Shown piece after piece: positions 36,011 to 46,273 of a stretch of DNA of 64,000 nt. The notes under the pieces are model-generated. The model ran no database searches and was not told the DNA's origin. It saw only the letters and a list, made by a program, of their open reading frames with translations. Location: assembly GCF_032854445.1 (NCBI RefSeq), contig NC_088303.1, forward strand, positions 16,563,501 to 16,627,500, in the 5' to 3' direction. The translations under genes were made by a program, and so were the position numbers. This DNA is from Liolophura sinensis (lineage: Eukaryota > Mollusca > Polyplacophora > Chitonida > Chitonidae). How positions within the stretch are numbered: the first letter of the stretch is position 1; every line of letters begins with the position of its first letter.

Positions 36011-36665
36011 TCATGGAGTTCTGGTTGAAGTAAATCTGTGGAAGTTGGGGAGTGCAGTTTTCAGCCTGCAATTTATGAGTAAGTGTGCGGGGGACAGGTT
36101 GACGTTTTCCAGTGGAGTATTTCTGTAGGCGAGAAGAGCTTTGTTTGGATATCTGGCTTTGGTGAGAATGTTTTTGATAGTTTGTACAGTTCTGTCTGCT
36201 TGCCCATTGGATTGGGGGTAGCCTGGGATCGATGTAGAGTGTTGAAATCCCCAGTTCTCAGCAAACAATTTGAATTCTTTACTTGAAAACTGTGGCCCAC
36301 TGTCAGAGATAACTTGATCTGGAATGCCATGGCGGGCAAATATGTGACTGAGATGACGGATGGTGTTGCTAGCAGATAGATTCTCCAGTTGTTCACATTC
36401 TGGAAATGTGGAATAATAGTCCACACATACAACATACATTTTACCCTGCTTTTCAAACAAGTCGACATCATCTTTAGACCAAGATATGTCTGGGAGCTCT
36501 TTAGAGCTGAATGGTTGTTTGGGGTTGCTTTTCTGATGTCTGTTACAGACAGCACACGATGTTACTTTGTCCTCAATTTGTCCTCCCAGACACACATCCC
36601 AGGCAAGTACAGCACATCTCGAGCACGCTGTTTGCATTTAACAACGCCTAGGTGAGATTCATGGA
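36011..36665 (-). pseudogene. Gypsy integrase, inactivated
   Basis: The minus-strand frame carries the zinc-binding tail CAVCNRHQ, then the core with VDYYSTFPE (first Asp) and SDSGPQFSS (second Asp). At the third catalytic position the sequence is NGQADRTVQ, with Asp where Glu is expected (usually GxAER). A frameshift near 36600 separates the upstream HxxH part (MLNKIHESHLG, about 36680-36650) from the core. Family role: strand transfer of retroelement cDNA. Loss of the DDE Glu and the frameshift indicate inactivity. Confidence 0.85.
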
Positions 36666-36671
36666 TCTTGT

Positions 36672-37713
36672 TCAACATTTCTGAGAGCAATGAGTACACG
36701 AACTGTACGCAACAGGTTTACCCTCTTGCAGAATTGCCGGTCCTCGTTCACTAGAACTGACGTCAACTGTCAAAGCCAATAGTTTGTTCAAGTCACAGAA
36801 CTGAAGCACAGGGGCAGTTTTGGCCAGTTCCTTCAGTTTCTGGAAACTGTCCTCTTGTGGTTTGTCCTGGTGCCACTCAACATCCTTAAGGTCTAATTGA
36901 CGAAATGGTGCTGTAACATCTGATTTTAACATAAATTTAGCCAAATAACGTATGAATCCAAGAAAACATCTGACATCAGTTACAGTCTGAGGTTGTGTCA
37001 TGTCTCTAACAGCCCTTACCTTCTCAGGGTCTGGATTAAGACCTGGTGCTGTCACAAGATGTCCAACATATGGGACGTCACTCCCGACACTTGATGATGT
37101 TTAATCTCATGTTGTACTGTGATGCTCTCTACAGAATGTTTCTAAGTCATTCATCAGATTCTTGGTCATTAGCCGCGCATACCGGGATTTCGTCCATTAT
37201 CCAGTCTGCACCCTGAACAGTCTCTAGCATCTGTGACACAATGCGCTGGAAGACTTTCGGTGCAGATTTTATACCGAATGGCAATCTGGTAAACCTGAAA
37301 CAACCAAATGGGGAGTTAAATATGCACAACTTTGAACTTCCTTCATCCAGTTTTATCTGCCAAAAACCAGACTTGGTATCTAAGACTGAAAATACCTTGG
37401 TTCCTGGCATATCTGACACAGCCTCTTAGATTGTTTTCATAGGGTGGTGTTCCCGCTGTATTGCCTGATTTAGGTCCCTTGGGTCAATACTTATCCTGAC
37501 TTTATCTTGCTTTACCACTTTAACCATACTGTTCACCCACAGAGTCAACTCCTGTCTAAGAGTTACACCCAGTTTAAGCATCCTATCAAGTTCATCTTTG
37601 ATCTCTCTCTTTCTAGGAGAGTGCACCATGGTTGGTACGGTTGGGTCAAGTTTAGTACAATGTTCACCTGGTAGAGATCCTAAACCTCCAAGAAATTCAG
37701 GAAATTCACTCAA
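36672..37713 (-). pseudogene. Gypsy reverse transcriptase/RNase H, broken in several frames
   Basis: From high to low coordinate: the RT N-terminal part with ISIDPRDLNQAIQREHHPMK (37713-37426), the middle RT with KVFSVLDTKSGFWQIKLDE and FTRLPFGIKSAPKVFQ (37419-37147), then the connection and RNase H with VRCFLGFIRYLAKF and LALTVDVSSSERGPAILQ (37055-36672). Stops or frameshifts divide the pieces. The catalytic YxDD box reads IMDE, losing an essential Asp. Confidence 0.85.
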
Positions 37714-37719
37714 AATGTC

Positions 37720-38535
37720 ATTGCCCGATATTTCAGGTTTTGGCAGCAGTCTATTACCTGTAGGTCAAGGTCAACACAACTTTCTCCGCCCAAAATGCAT
37801 ACTGCATTCTGGTTTATCACCCCAAAATGTACAAGGTTTCTGCCTGTCCTTGTACGTGCACTCCAGAGTTATCTGCCATTTTGGAAGAAATCCTGTATCC
37901 AGTGCACAACACTACAATGATTCACTAATATTTAATTTCTTTAAAACGGCATATGATAAAACATTGCACTGAGCACCAGTGTTCAACTTGAATTTCACAG
38001 GTGGATTGTCACCAATGTGTATGTCAGCAAACTAGTCCTTTATGTCACTTGACTGCACTGAGTTAACCTCCAAAGCAGCTACCCACAGCAGGTCGTCATC
38101 ACAAACATTCACTGTTTTCCATATCGTTGTCCACACTGTGTACCTTGGTGGATTTCTTATCTCTGTGTTTTGAAAGGAATCGAAAAATGATTCTAGCTCA
38201 TACACAAATGACACTGCTGTCTCAGAGCTGGGCACTTGCCGTTTTATAGTGCTTGTAGCCACATGCTCCACAGTTTGTCAAGTTATTTGAGTTTGACTGA
38301 TCATACTGTTTTCTGTTGCGTACTGGCCTGTTTGTGTTTTGTGCTGTTCTCACTTTCTGTGTTTTTGACCTGGTCGAGTTTACCATGTCAACCCTAGCTC
38401 CACGAGTGAAGCTAACAGCAGATTTAACAATGTACTACTGTATCAAGCTGCTAGGTCAGCTTCAGGCACTCCTGCAAAGATCCCAGAGGAGTTCGCTGTT
38501 CTACCGTAAAAGCGGCCTCAAATCTTAAGTATTAA
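37720..38535 (-). pseudogene. Gypsy gag 3' end (zinc knuckle) and aspartic protease, degraded
   Basis: On the minus strand a gag-like basic stretch (about 38400-38290) leads to a damaged zinc knuckle NCGACGYKHYK (near 38285-38250), then a protease region. The protease active site, usually DTGA, reads NTGA (Asn codon at 37983-37981). The gag homology begins abruptly near 38535, the likely edge of nested foreign DNA. Confidence 0.65.
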
Positions 38536-39599
38536 AGCTTAAATAAAACCCTGACCTTGTGGATTTATGTGTAAGACCTGTTTGTCTGCGGTTTAATCAC
38601 CTGCATGACTATCTTACATTGTCAAGTGGGCACGTGACTAACCTTTGGGGAAACCAGTCTTAAATGTTTGCTGAACAAAGAAAAGCAAATACTCTACTGG
38701 GTGTTTACAAATGCCACACTCTGAGATTTTATTACGTCTGACAGAGGTAAGCGGTATAAATATAGGAGTATCTATGTATATGTATATAAATAAGTAAATG
38801 TTGACATCTTGACTGCTGGGCTGTCTTGGAGGGAATGGGCAAGCTATTAGAGCTTTCAAGCACTCATGAGTAAATAATTTAGAACTTCGTGTTCAAAGAC
38901 TTAATAAAAATGCCATATAAATCATAACAGGTAAGTTAAACCAGTTACATAATAGACACCTTACATGTGTGCCCACACGTATACACAGCGACCTGTATAC
39001 ATACATGAAGGTCAAGGTAGGTTGGAGTTGAGAGGTCACTCTGACAGTCAGACCATAATGCATGTATGTTCAAGCGTGGCATCTAGAAAGCAAGTGTTAT
39101 GTGCCGCCAGCTTCTAAATTTACCTTGCCACTGTTTACATACGCTGAGATCTGGCCCTGCTGTCTGCATCTGCCTTAGAATGTTCCAGAGTATGCTCAGT
39201 TCGGGGCCTGTTTGTTTGCATCAAGTGTTCAGGAATTTTCTTATTCTAGAAAATTCCACCAGTCTATATAAGACCTATGAAAGCAGGTCAGAGAGAAAAG
39301 GAGAATTGGATACTTTCGCTGTGTGTTACTTTAGTAGGCCTTTTGTGGTGAATTTTGGTGTCTTTATAGCCTCTGGCTTTGTTATATCATGTCTCTACCG
39401 AGCACTTGTTCAGTCTGAACTTGTATATTTAATTTGTGCTATTGTGTACACAGTGCTTATTAGTACACGGACCCTGTCTGTGGAATTTTGTGTATATTTC
39501 GTCATACACTCAGTTATACTGTGGATTTTCCCTCTTGTGAATTTGCCTCTGAGCATTTATGCCTGTGTGGTATATATTGTGGAATATATGCGTCCGTTT
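38536..39599. other. Insert of unknown type with an LTR-like promoter segment
   Basis: TCTATATAAGACC at about 39262-39274, followed by AAAGCAGGTCAGAGAGAAAA, looks like a plus-strand LTR TATA/R region. No matching second LTR, PBS or TSD was found. A 181-codon plus-strand open frame (39099-39644) runs antisense into the neighbouring integrase pseudogene and is rejected as coding. Confidence 0.3.
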
Positions 39600-40486
39600 G
39601 GACTGTATGGAGCACCAATAAGAAGAAAGATATCCAGTAGCTGATGGGCAACCTCAGCAGCACGTTTTGAAGTTAATGATCTCAGTATAACAAACTTGGT
39701 CAAGTGGTCCTGATAGACCATGATCCACTTGAATGAATTTTGGGCCGTAGACTGCATATCAATAAGGTCAATCTGTGCACGCGAGCCGAATTCCTTCGCG
39801 AGGATGGGACGTACGACTACACCTTGGTCCTTGGACGCTTGCGCTTCTTCTGGCATTCCTGGCAGTAAAAATTTCAAGAGCCTCGCGAGTGGTGTTGGCA
39901 TACTTTTTGTTTACCTCTCTGATCATCCGATCACGTCCCCCATGGCCTGTGGCTATGTGAGCTCGCTTAAACAACGTCGTATGTATCTTCTGTACTAGCA
40001 TAGTATACTGGATCCTCATCTTGGGTGGCTCGCTCTTTGATCAGTTTCTCGACATCACCACACTGCAGTATCTCAAACCTGAAATAATACAAGAAATTTA
40101 TTTAACAAGAGATTTATATAACAAACATAAATAAATCATGCATGCATGGTTTTGAATAAGAATACTTGATGTAAACTGCCAAAATATCCATAGTATAGCA
40201 AAATGACCGCTAAGCTTTTTTAATTCTTAAATCTGTTATACGGCTGTTAAGAGCTCTGTAATTTGGCGCCATATGCCTGTTGTTTTTAAATTGAATAAAT
40301 ATAAACATAAACTTACTTTGATAAAAGGTAGTATCCATGTCTGTTCTTTGATCCAAGAGCTCTCGCTGCCTCTTTTAAATCCTCTATCATTGTGAAATAC
40401 GTCTCCTTCGGAATCAAAACTTCCTTGCAAACTTCATATTTCTTATAAAGCTCCTCTATAAACTGGTTTTCATAAGATTCTGCCAT
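39600..40486 (-). pseudogene. KRBA2-like integrase gene fragment, two exons, frameshifted
   Basis: Exon 1 runs from ATG at 40486 to 40317 (starts MAESYENQFIEELYKKYEV, ends GYYLLSK) with donor GTAAGT. Exon 2 starts at 40078 after a TTATTTCAG acceptor and continues the frame (FEILQCGDVEKLIKERA). A frameshift near 39985 precedes the H2C2 zinc-binding part (RAHIATGHGG) and another near 39885 precedes the core (IDLIDMQS, FKWIMVYQDHLTKFVILR). The core ends abruptly after LIGAP at about 39600, before the second catalytic Asp. The pattern resembles proteins annotated in invertebrates as KRAB-A domain-containing protein 2-like, a domesticated or transposon integrase. The family name is from memory; the integrase call is firm. 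Confidence 0.65.
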
Positions 40487-40565
40487 GGTGATATCTTGTA
40501 ATGGTTGTAACAGAATGATTTATGGCAAAATTCTGTTACAATGCAGACTATATGGGAAAATTTTC

Positions 40566-41402
40566 TAAGCCATAGGTTTGGAGGATTAAGAAGTCACTTT
40601 GGGTATAAAGCCCCTGGATGGAAGACACAGTTTCGGGGCTTAATTGTCATGTACTAGGGGATTAAGAAGAAGTCACTTGGAGAAGCCACTCACTCTGGGA
40701 AGCCACTCTCTCTTTGGGTATAAAGCCCCTGGAGGGAAGACACAGTTTCGGGGCTTAATTGTCATGTGCTGTGGGACTAAGAAGAAGTCACTTGGGGAAG
40801 CCACGCACTTTGGGAATCCACTCTCACTTTGGGTATAAAGCCTTTGGAGGGAAGACAAAGTTTCGGGGCTTAATTGTCATGTGCTGTGGGATTAAGAAGA
40901 AGTCACTTGGGGAAACCACTCACTCTGGGAATCCACTCTCACTTTGGGTATAAAGCCCCTGGAGGGAAGACACAGTTTCGGGGCTTAATTGTCATGTGCT
41001 GTGGGACTAAGAAGAAGTCACTTGGGGAAGCCACGCACTTTGGGAATCCACTCTCACTTTGGGTATAAAGCCTTTGGAGGGAAGACACAGTTTCGGGGCT
41101 TAATTGTCATATGCTAGGGGATTAAGAAGAAGTCACTTGGGGAAGCCACTCACTCTGGGAAGCCACTCTCACTTTGGGTATAAAGCCTTTGGAGGGAAGA
41201 CACAGTTTTGGGGCTTAATTGTCATGTGCTAGGGGATTAAGAAGAAGTCACTTGAGGAAGCCACTCACTCTGTGAAGCTACTCTCACTTTGGGTATAAGG
41301 CCCCTGGAGGGAAGACACAGTTTCGGGGCTTAAATGTCATGTGCTAGGGGATTAAGAAGAAGTCACTTGGGGAAGCCACTCACTCTGGGAAGCCACTCTC
41401 AG
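40566..41402 (+). repeat. 115-bp tandem repeat, about seven copies, with dimer-level order
   Basis: GATTAAGAAGAAGTCACTTG and GGGAAGACACAGTTTCGGGG recur every ~115 bp. Each unit has TTTGGGTATAAAG, a TATA-like sequence. Two variants exist (AAGCCCCTGG and AAGCCTTTGG). The segment GCCACGCACTTTGGGAATCC recurs 230 bp apart (40799 and 41029), showing a two-unit higher-order repeat. Confidence 0.95.
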
Positions 41403-41610
41403 TCTTAAGAACATTTCATTTGGCGTGTTTAAAAAGGCCATATTACATCTGTAACCACTGTGCTACTTGTTGTATGATAGTAAGATCATACTGGTATCGA
41501 GATCAAAGTAATCAGATAATAACAACATTGTCGTTTTATGTGTTACACACATTGCCTGGTTTGCAGAATTTGCATTCAGGCATTTTGTGTAGAAGAAAGG
41601 CATGATTTTT

Positions 41611-41850
41611 CAATTCACGAAACGACTGATTTGTTTAGTCATTTCGTGTAATGGCTGGAATTTTTACTCATTACTCGTATTGTCTAGTGCTCACAGGCAA
41701 TTCACGAAATGACTGATTTGTTTAGTCATTTCGTGTAATGACTGGAATTTTTACTCATTACTCATATTGCCTAGTGCTCACAGGCAATTCACGAAATGAC
41801 TGATTTGTTTACTCATTACGCGTAATGACTGATTACACAGATTGACTGTA
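41611..41850 (+). repeat. 87-bp tandem repeat with an internal palindrome
   Basis: Units start at 41611, 41698 and 41785 (last one partial). Each holds CACGAAATGACT, a 9-bp spacer GATTTGTTT, and AGTCATTTCGTG. In the second unit the 12-bp arms are perfect; in the first, one arm has a single change. Confidence 0.95.
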
Positions 41851-42078
41851 ACATATACATATTGTACAATCCAGAACGGTTACCCCATGAGGAACAATGG
41901 TAGGAGTCAGGCAAGATAACCACATGTACGCGATGTATGTGACATGCCATGGCATGGTATGTGCTGGTAAACTTTTGTTCTTAGGGTAAATGTTAAATTA
42001 CACATTTACATAGAAAAAGAAATTATGACTGTAACATTTAAACATGATAGCCGTTTATCATCGAGATATATGTATGCA

Positions 42079-42330
42079 GGGGCCTCCGTGGCTCAGTTGA
42101 TTAGAACACTAACGCAGGAGCCTTTCATCAATGTGGTCCCTGTGAGTTCAAGTTCAGCTCATGCTGGCTTCCTCTCCGGCCTTATCTGGGAAGGTCTTCC
42201 AGCAACCTGTGGATGGTCGTGGGTTTCCTATGGGTTCTGCCCGGTTTTCTCCCACCGTAATGCTGGCTGCCGTCATATAAGGGAATTATTCTTGAGTATG
42301 GCGTAAAACAACAATGAAATAAATAAATGA
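42079..42330 (+). repeat. SINE family A, full length with 13-bp target duplication
   Basis: GGCCTCCGTGGCTCAGTTGA head and TTCTTGAGTATGGCGTAAAA near the (AAAT)n tail. ATATATGTATGCA flanks both sides (42066-42078 and 42331-42343). Confidence 0.95.
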
Positions 42331-42388
42331 ATATATGTATGCAATTCCTCTTAGGGAAACAATAATTGACTAGGTCTATATCAATGGG

Positions 42389-42391
<3 letters not shown>

Positions 42392-42468
<77 letters not shown>

Positions 42469-42472
42469 AATA
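42392..42472. repeat. (TA)n microsatellite
   Basis: About 65 bp of uninterrupted AT repeats, then TATTTATATATATAAATAT, directly abutting the hairpin. Confidence 0.97.
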
Positions 42473-42473
42473 T

Positions 42474-42721
42474 GTAGATTTCCCATCGAATGCACATTCA
42501 TTGTATACTGGAACTTATCATACTTTTTGATATTTTGATTCAAGTGCACGCGTTCTCTATGGACAGCCACCAAGCATTTGTTGTTATTGTTGTATATATA
42601 TATATATATATATACAAATGCTTGGTGGCTGTCCATAGAGAACGCGTGCACTTGAATCAAAATATCAAAAAGTATGATAAGTTCCAGTATACAATGAATG
42701 TGCATTCGATGGGAAATCTAC
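42474..42721. repeat. Perfect inverted repeat, 108-bp arms, 32-bp loop
   Basis: The left arm 42474-42581 (GTAGATTTCCCATCG ... CAAGCATTTGT) and right arm 42614-42721 are exact reverse complements over all 108 bases, checked base by base. The loop 42582-42613 is TGTTATTG plus TA repeats. A transcript across it on either strand would fold into a fully paired 108-bp hairpin. No protein is implied: the identical open frames on both strands follow from the symmetry. Confidence 0.97.
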
Positions 42722-44116
42722 AGTGAAATCTACAATTTCTGAGGATTGTGTTATGTTAGGACATTCACTGAGGCATAACTAATGCAATAACTTATGAACA
42801 GTTAGAAGCAGTAGTTGTTGTACTAAGTTTGTTTTCATTTAGTTTGTGTACTGCCAGTACAGCCATCTTGCTTAGTCAACTGATAGAGGATGGGCTGCTG
42901 GACACAGACCCCTACTGCAACTTCTGTTTTTTGTGAGAGACGAATGTAATTCTGTGTATTTTAGGGTATAAAGTCTTTTTTTAGCCCCCAGACGGCCATT
43001 TTTGATGTACAAGTGCATACTTGGTATTAAAATGCTGGAAATTGTCTTAACTTTGAGGAGGTATTAACTTTATTGATGAAAGTTTGAAATTCTGGGCAAG
43101 ACGACACAAGGTGTGAAGTAGTGATGAGGCTGCGAGTGACGTCCTCATGGCGTTGCTAGGCACGCCTCCCAGCTGCCGGCATAGAAAGGTCCAGATTTTG
43201 ACGGTCAACCTATGTCATGACTTTCATGGCTTCTTTCTCACGGGCTGGGCCAGGTATGCACCAAAGTTTATTGGTCACGGAATGTTTGGGGCTGAGCTAC
43301 AGCGCTAAATGTTAACACTGTCACTTATGGAAAATTAATGGGGGCCTGGGGCTTGTACTGACAAAGTCACCAAAATATGTAAAGTGTCACTATGCGCTCA
43401 GATATCGCAGCAGCCTAATGATTTTTGGTGGGTATTTCTGGGATGTGTTTTGCATTATTTGAGTCATTTTACAGCTTCTTGGGGATATGTATTTTCTCAA
43501 AATATGCATTTTGATGAAAAACTGGTAAAATGCTGTTCAGTGTAGGGTAACATGTGTAAAGGCATTCTGAAATGAACAACATGCAACGTTCTAGTATGCT
43601 TACGCTTGAAAATGGAGACATTCAGAGCAGCAATTGCTATAAAAATTGAAAATTTCAGTGTTTATAGTGAAAACGGAGCCTATCGGCTGTGGACCGGACC
43701 ATTGATGAGGGATGACCGATTTGGCCTCGCCTCCTACCCAGACCACGTCACACATTGATGGAAGAAAAAACACATCAGTAGACTTGTTGGCCAGGCAGGG
43801 GGTGTTACCTTTAGATGCAAAGCTTGATTGCTCACAAGTGCCACAACACACGCTGTGTAAATGTGGACCACATAAGCGTGGAACCGCATGGTATTAACAA
43901 AAACAGGCAGCGCCGCTGCAACATAGGGCGCTGTCTCGGCCATGGCCAGTATGCAAGGTGCATGCTGCATTTAAGACTGAGCAGGCTGGTTTCCACTCAT
44001 AAAAAATAATACACAGGTGTGTCAGGTTTTGCTCAATTTCTGTATTTATCTATTAATTTCTTTCATAAGCGACAACAGCACTGACAAATTATATACAAAA
44101 CTGGCGGTTACAAATA
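42722..44116. other. Non-coding part of a probable transposon plus unassigned sequence
   Basis: Lies 3' of the minus-strand transposon-like ORF at 44117-44853 and may be its UTR. CGAGTGACGTCCTCATGGCG and AGGCACGCCTCCCAGCTGCC near 43134-43180 look like a conserved repeat end. No termini were resolved. Confidence 0.3.
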
Positions 44117-44853
44117 TCAATCATATGTGTGATCTGTTGGGGTGTTGTCCAGTTGACCCTTGGCATAGTCAGTTTTCTCTTCTGGATTTGCAAGCCTGAA
44201 CTGAATGTGCTCTTGGAGTTTTCTGGCTGTATTGCAAAGTGACCTCTCTTTAACTTTAACTGTCTGTTGCTTCTTATAAACCTTGTGGTACTGGTTCACC
44301 CTTTCAATCTGTTGTACTGTTTTCTTGCTCCTACGTAAATACTGGCGCCGACAGCTCGGGGTTTGGCAGCAGTGGACTTGTCCTGGCCATTGTTAATTCT
44401 GTGGATGGTGGACGCTGGCATATTTCTGCTGTAGTTTACATTGTTGGGCAAGGAGACACTGAGTGACCTGTTGACAGCTGCGCACTTTTGAGCGCTGGTG
44501 TTCATCCGGAGTCTGACGAGGCCTGTCTCACACAACTTCATGTGCAGTAGTTCGGTCAATAGTTTCCTATCGTTGTCATCCATTTTGAACTCCGCAGTTA
44601 CTCCCTGCGGATAAAAACAGGGACATCTCCCACCAGCTGTTGGTTTCTCCTCCGGAGCAAACCACACTGTTCCTGCAGTACTTGGAACAGTCCCACCGTA
44701 ACAGCTGACCGTTGCATCCACAACCCTGGGTAGGTAAGTTTTTATTTTTCTCATGTCCCCACTGTGTTCAGACATAAATTGAAAAATTATCAAGCTACAC
44801 CTGGCCTTAACATCCTGGCTCAACACTTTCTGTGCTTTCTCTCTGTCTTCCAT
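44117..44853 (-). pseudogene. Unclassified transposon-like protein, one frameshift
   Basis: The minus-strand ATG at 44853 starts MEDREKAQKVLSQD. The frame then has KLCETGLVRLRMNTSAQK, CAAVNRSLSVSLPNNVNYSR and ASTIHRINNGQDKSTAAK. A frameshift near 44330 moves the similarity to a lysine-rich coil (YHKVYKKQQTVKVKERSL) ending at 44117. This arrangement (paired NTxKxxAxNRS and NVNxSRN blocks, then a basic coil) is one I recall from repetitive mollusc and cnidarian proteins of unknown function. I cannot assign a transposon superfamily. Confidence 0.5.
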
Positions 44854-45639
44854 CGTCGGCCCTGTCCCTCGAACGTGGGATCGCTGAATTTAGCCTGGTT
44901 ACATTTCTTGAACACGCATCTACCTAGGTGAGTGGGGTCAGCTAACTGTTCGACCTACCAGAGGTTCGACCATTCAGATGCCGTGTTCCACTCCCTTGGC
45001 TGAACTGGAGTCGCCATCTGTGGTTACGTGCTTGGCTAAAACACCTTGCCTCGACAACCCCTCACCAATCTCACTCCCCATATTATTCTTGGATCAGGGG
45101 GCATGTGGGTTTGTGTTCGCCGTGCACTCCTCGTGTCCTCCAGGGCACTTTACCTGGAAGCCTTTCCCTCTCAGCCAGGACCCAATCCAACACAATTTAT
45201 TCTTCAGTGCAGCGGGGACAATGTATTGTTTGTTTGTTGATGTCTCCACAGCCAGGGAAATGCCTTTGAAGCATTCTGACCTGGTTGCTTGGAGCTGGTT
45301 ATGGTCACGTGACCGCGAGTACGGCAGCCAACCATGGCAACCCATATATCGAAGTTGAGGCAACTTGTGTGCCGAAATCATTTGATTTTGTCATACATTT
45401 TGGAGTAAGGACCATGCATGTTTGTTTTGAAGCAGCTCTTTATATGTTGTGTCTTCACAGAAACCAGATTTACTGAGGTTAGGACAAAATAACATCGCTC
45501 AAAACCTAATGTTCTGCAACCGATAGTCACAGAACGTGTTGGACATGCTGTATGATACCAGAAGTCAGTGTGTGTCTGCCTGCTCGGCAAGTCTGTGCAT
45601 CGTTAGATTAGTTGAGCTGCATTCCTGCGGCTATGTCAA
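44854..45639. other. Unassigned insert between the transposon-like ORF and gag
   Basis: Overlapping frames on both strands at 44978-45381 have no motif. Part may be decayed gag, since the minus strand near 45640 still resembles a gag linker. Confidence 0.3.
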
Positions 45640-46163
45640 CCCTTGTGTCTTCCTTCACTGATGTTAGCTGTGTCTCTGTGTCAAGTGTGCTCTGCCCCCT
45701 GGCTAATCAACCACTCACGCAGTTTATCTGAACAAATTCCTAACACAACTGCATCTTGCACCATTTCGTCATTGTCAAACATAGGAACAGTCCTTAACAA
45801 GCAATTTCAGTTCCGTGACGAAATGGTCAAAATGTTCACATTCACCTTGCTTGACGCGTTGAAATTTGTACCGCGCACACATAGAGTTACATGTAGCTTT
45901 CGGTTTCACATGGGCTTCAAATCTGTCAAAAAATGCCTTCATTTGTTTCCCATCCTCAGCCGAAAAATCAGTCCAAGTGTAATGTATGTCTCTTCCAACA
46001 TCTTCTACCCACAAGAGAAGGTAACTGCACTTTTCCGGTTGTGATTTAGACTTGAACGGGCCGTCGAACATGATCCACGTGCTGGAGAAACTTGCGCAAT
46101 GGTTCCGTCAAGTTCGAATTTTTCCAGTCCATAACAGGATAAGGAACGCCAATCGCCTCCATT
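45640..46163 (-). pseudogene. Gypsy gag, N-terminal part, frameshifted
   Basis: Read on the minus strand from ATG at about 46163 (MEAIGVPYPVMDWKN). After a frameshift near 46075 it continues with EKCSYLLLWVEDVGRDIHY, FFDRFEAHVKPKATCNSM and EHFDHFVTELKLLVKDC. After a second frameshift near 45780 it reads DEMVQDAVVLGICSDKL. This is the usual Ty3/Gypsy retrotransposon gag order. It lies directly after the 5' LTR and PBS. Confidence 0.8.
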
Positions 46164-46256
46164 TCCCCAAGTCACACACACGCTTAGACAGTTGGAAAAA
46201 AAGAAGAAATTCACCTCGCCTAAACAACCGATATTCAATAAAAACTACACGTGAGT

Positions 46257-46273
46257 CCGTAACTCTGACACCA
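46257..46273 (-). other. Primer-binding site of the Gypsy element
   Basis: Minus strand TGGTGTCAGAGTTACGG directly follows the 5' LTR. The first ten bases match the complement of a tRNA-Leu 3' end (TGGTGTCAGA) as I recall it; the rest diverges. Confidence 0.65.

Noticed and set aside
39099-39644. 181-codon plus-strand open frame, rich in hydrophobic residues
   Set aside because: It starts in LTR-like promoter sequence and ends antisense inside the integrase pseudogene, with no domain motif.
40566-41850. Regular repeats considered as a CRISPR array
   Set aside because: Units are head-to-tail without unique spacers, in an intron-bearing animal genome.
42376-42726. Identical small open frames on both strands
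   Set aside because: Explained by the perfect inverted repeat and TA tracts, not by coding.
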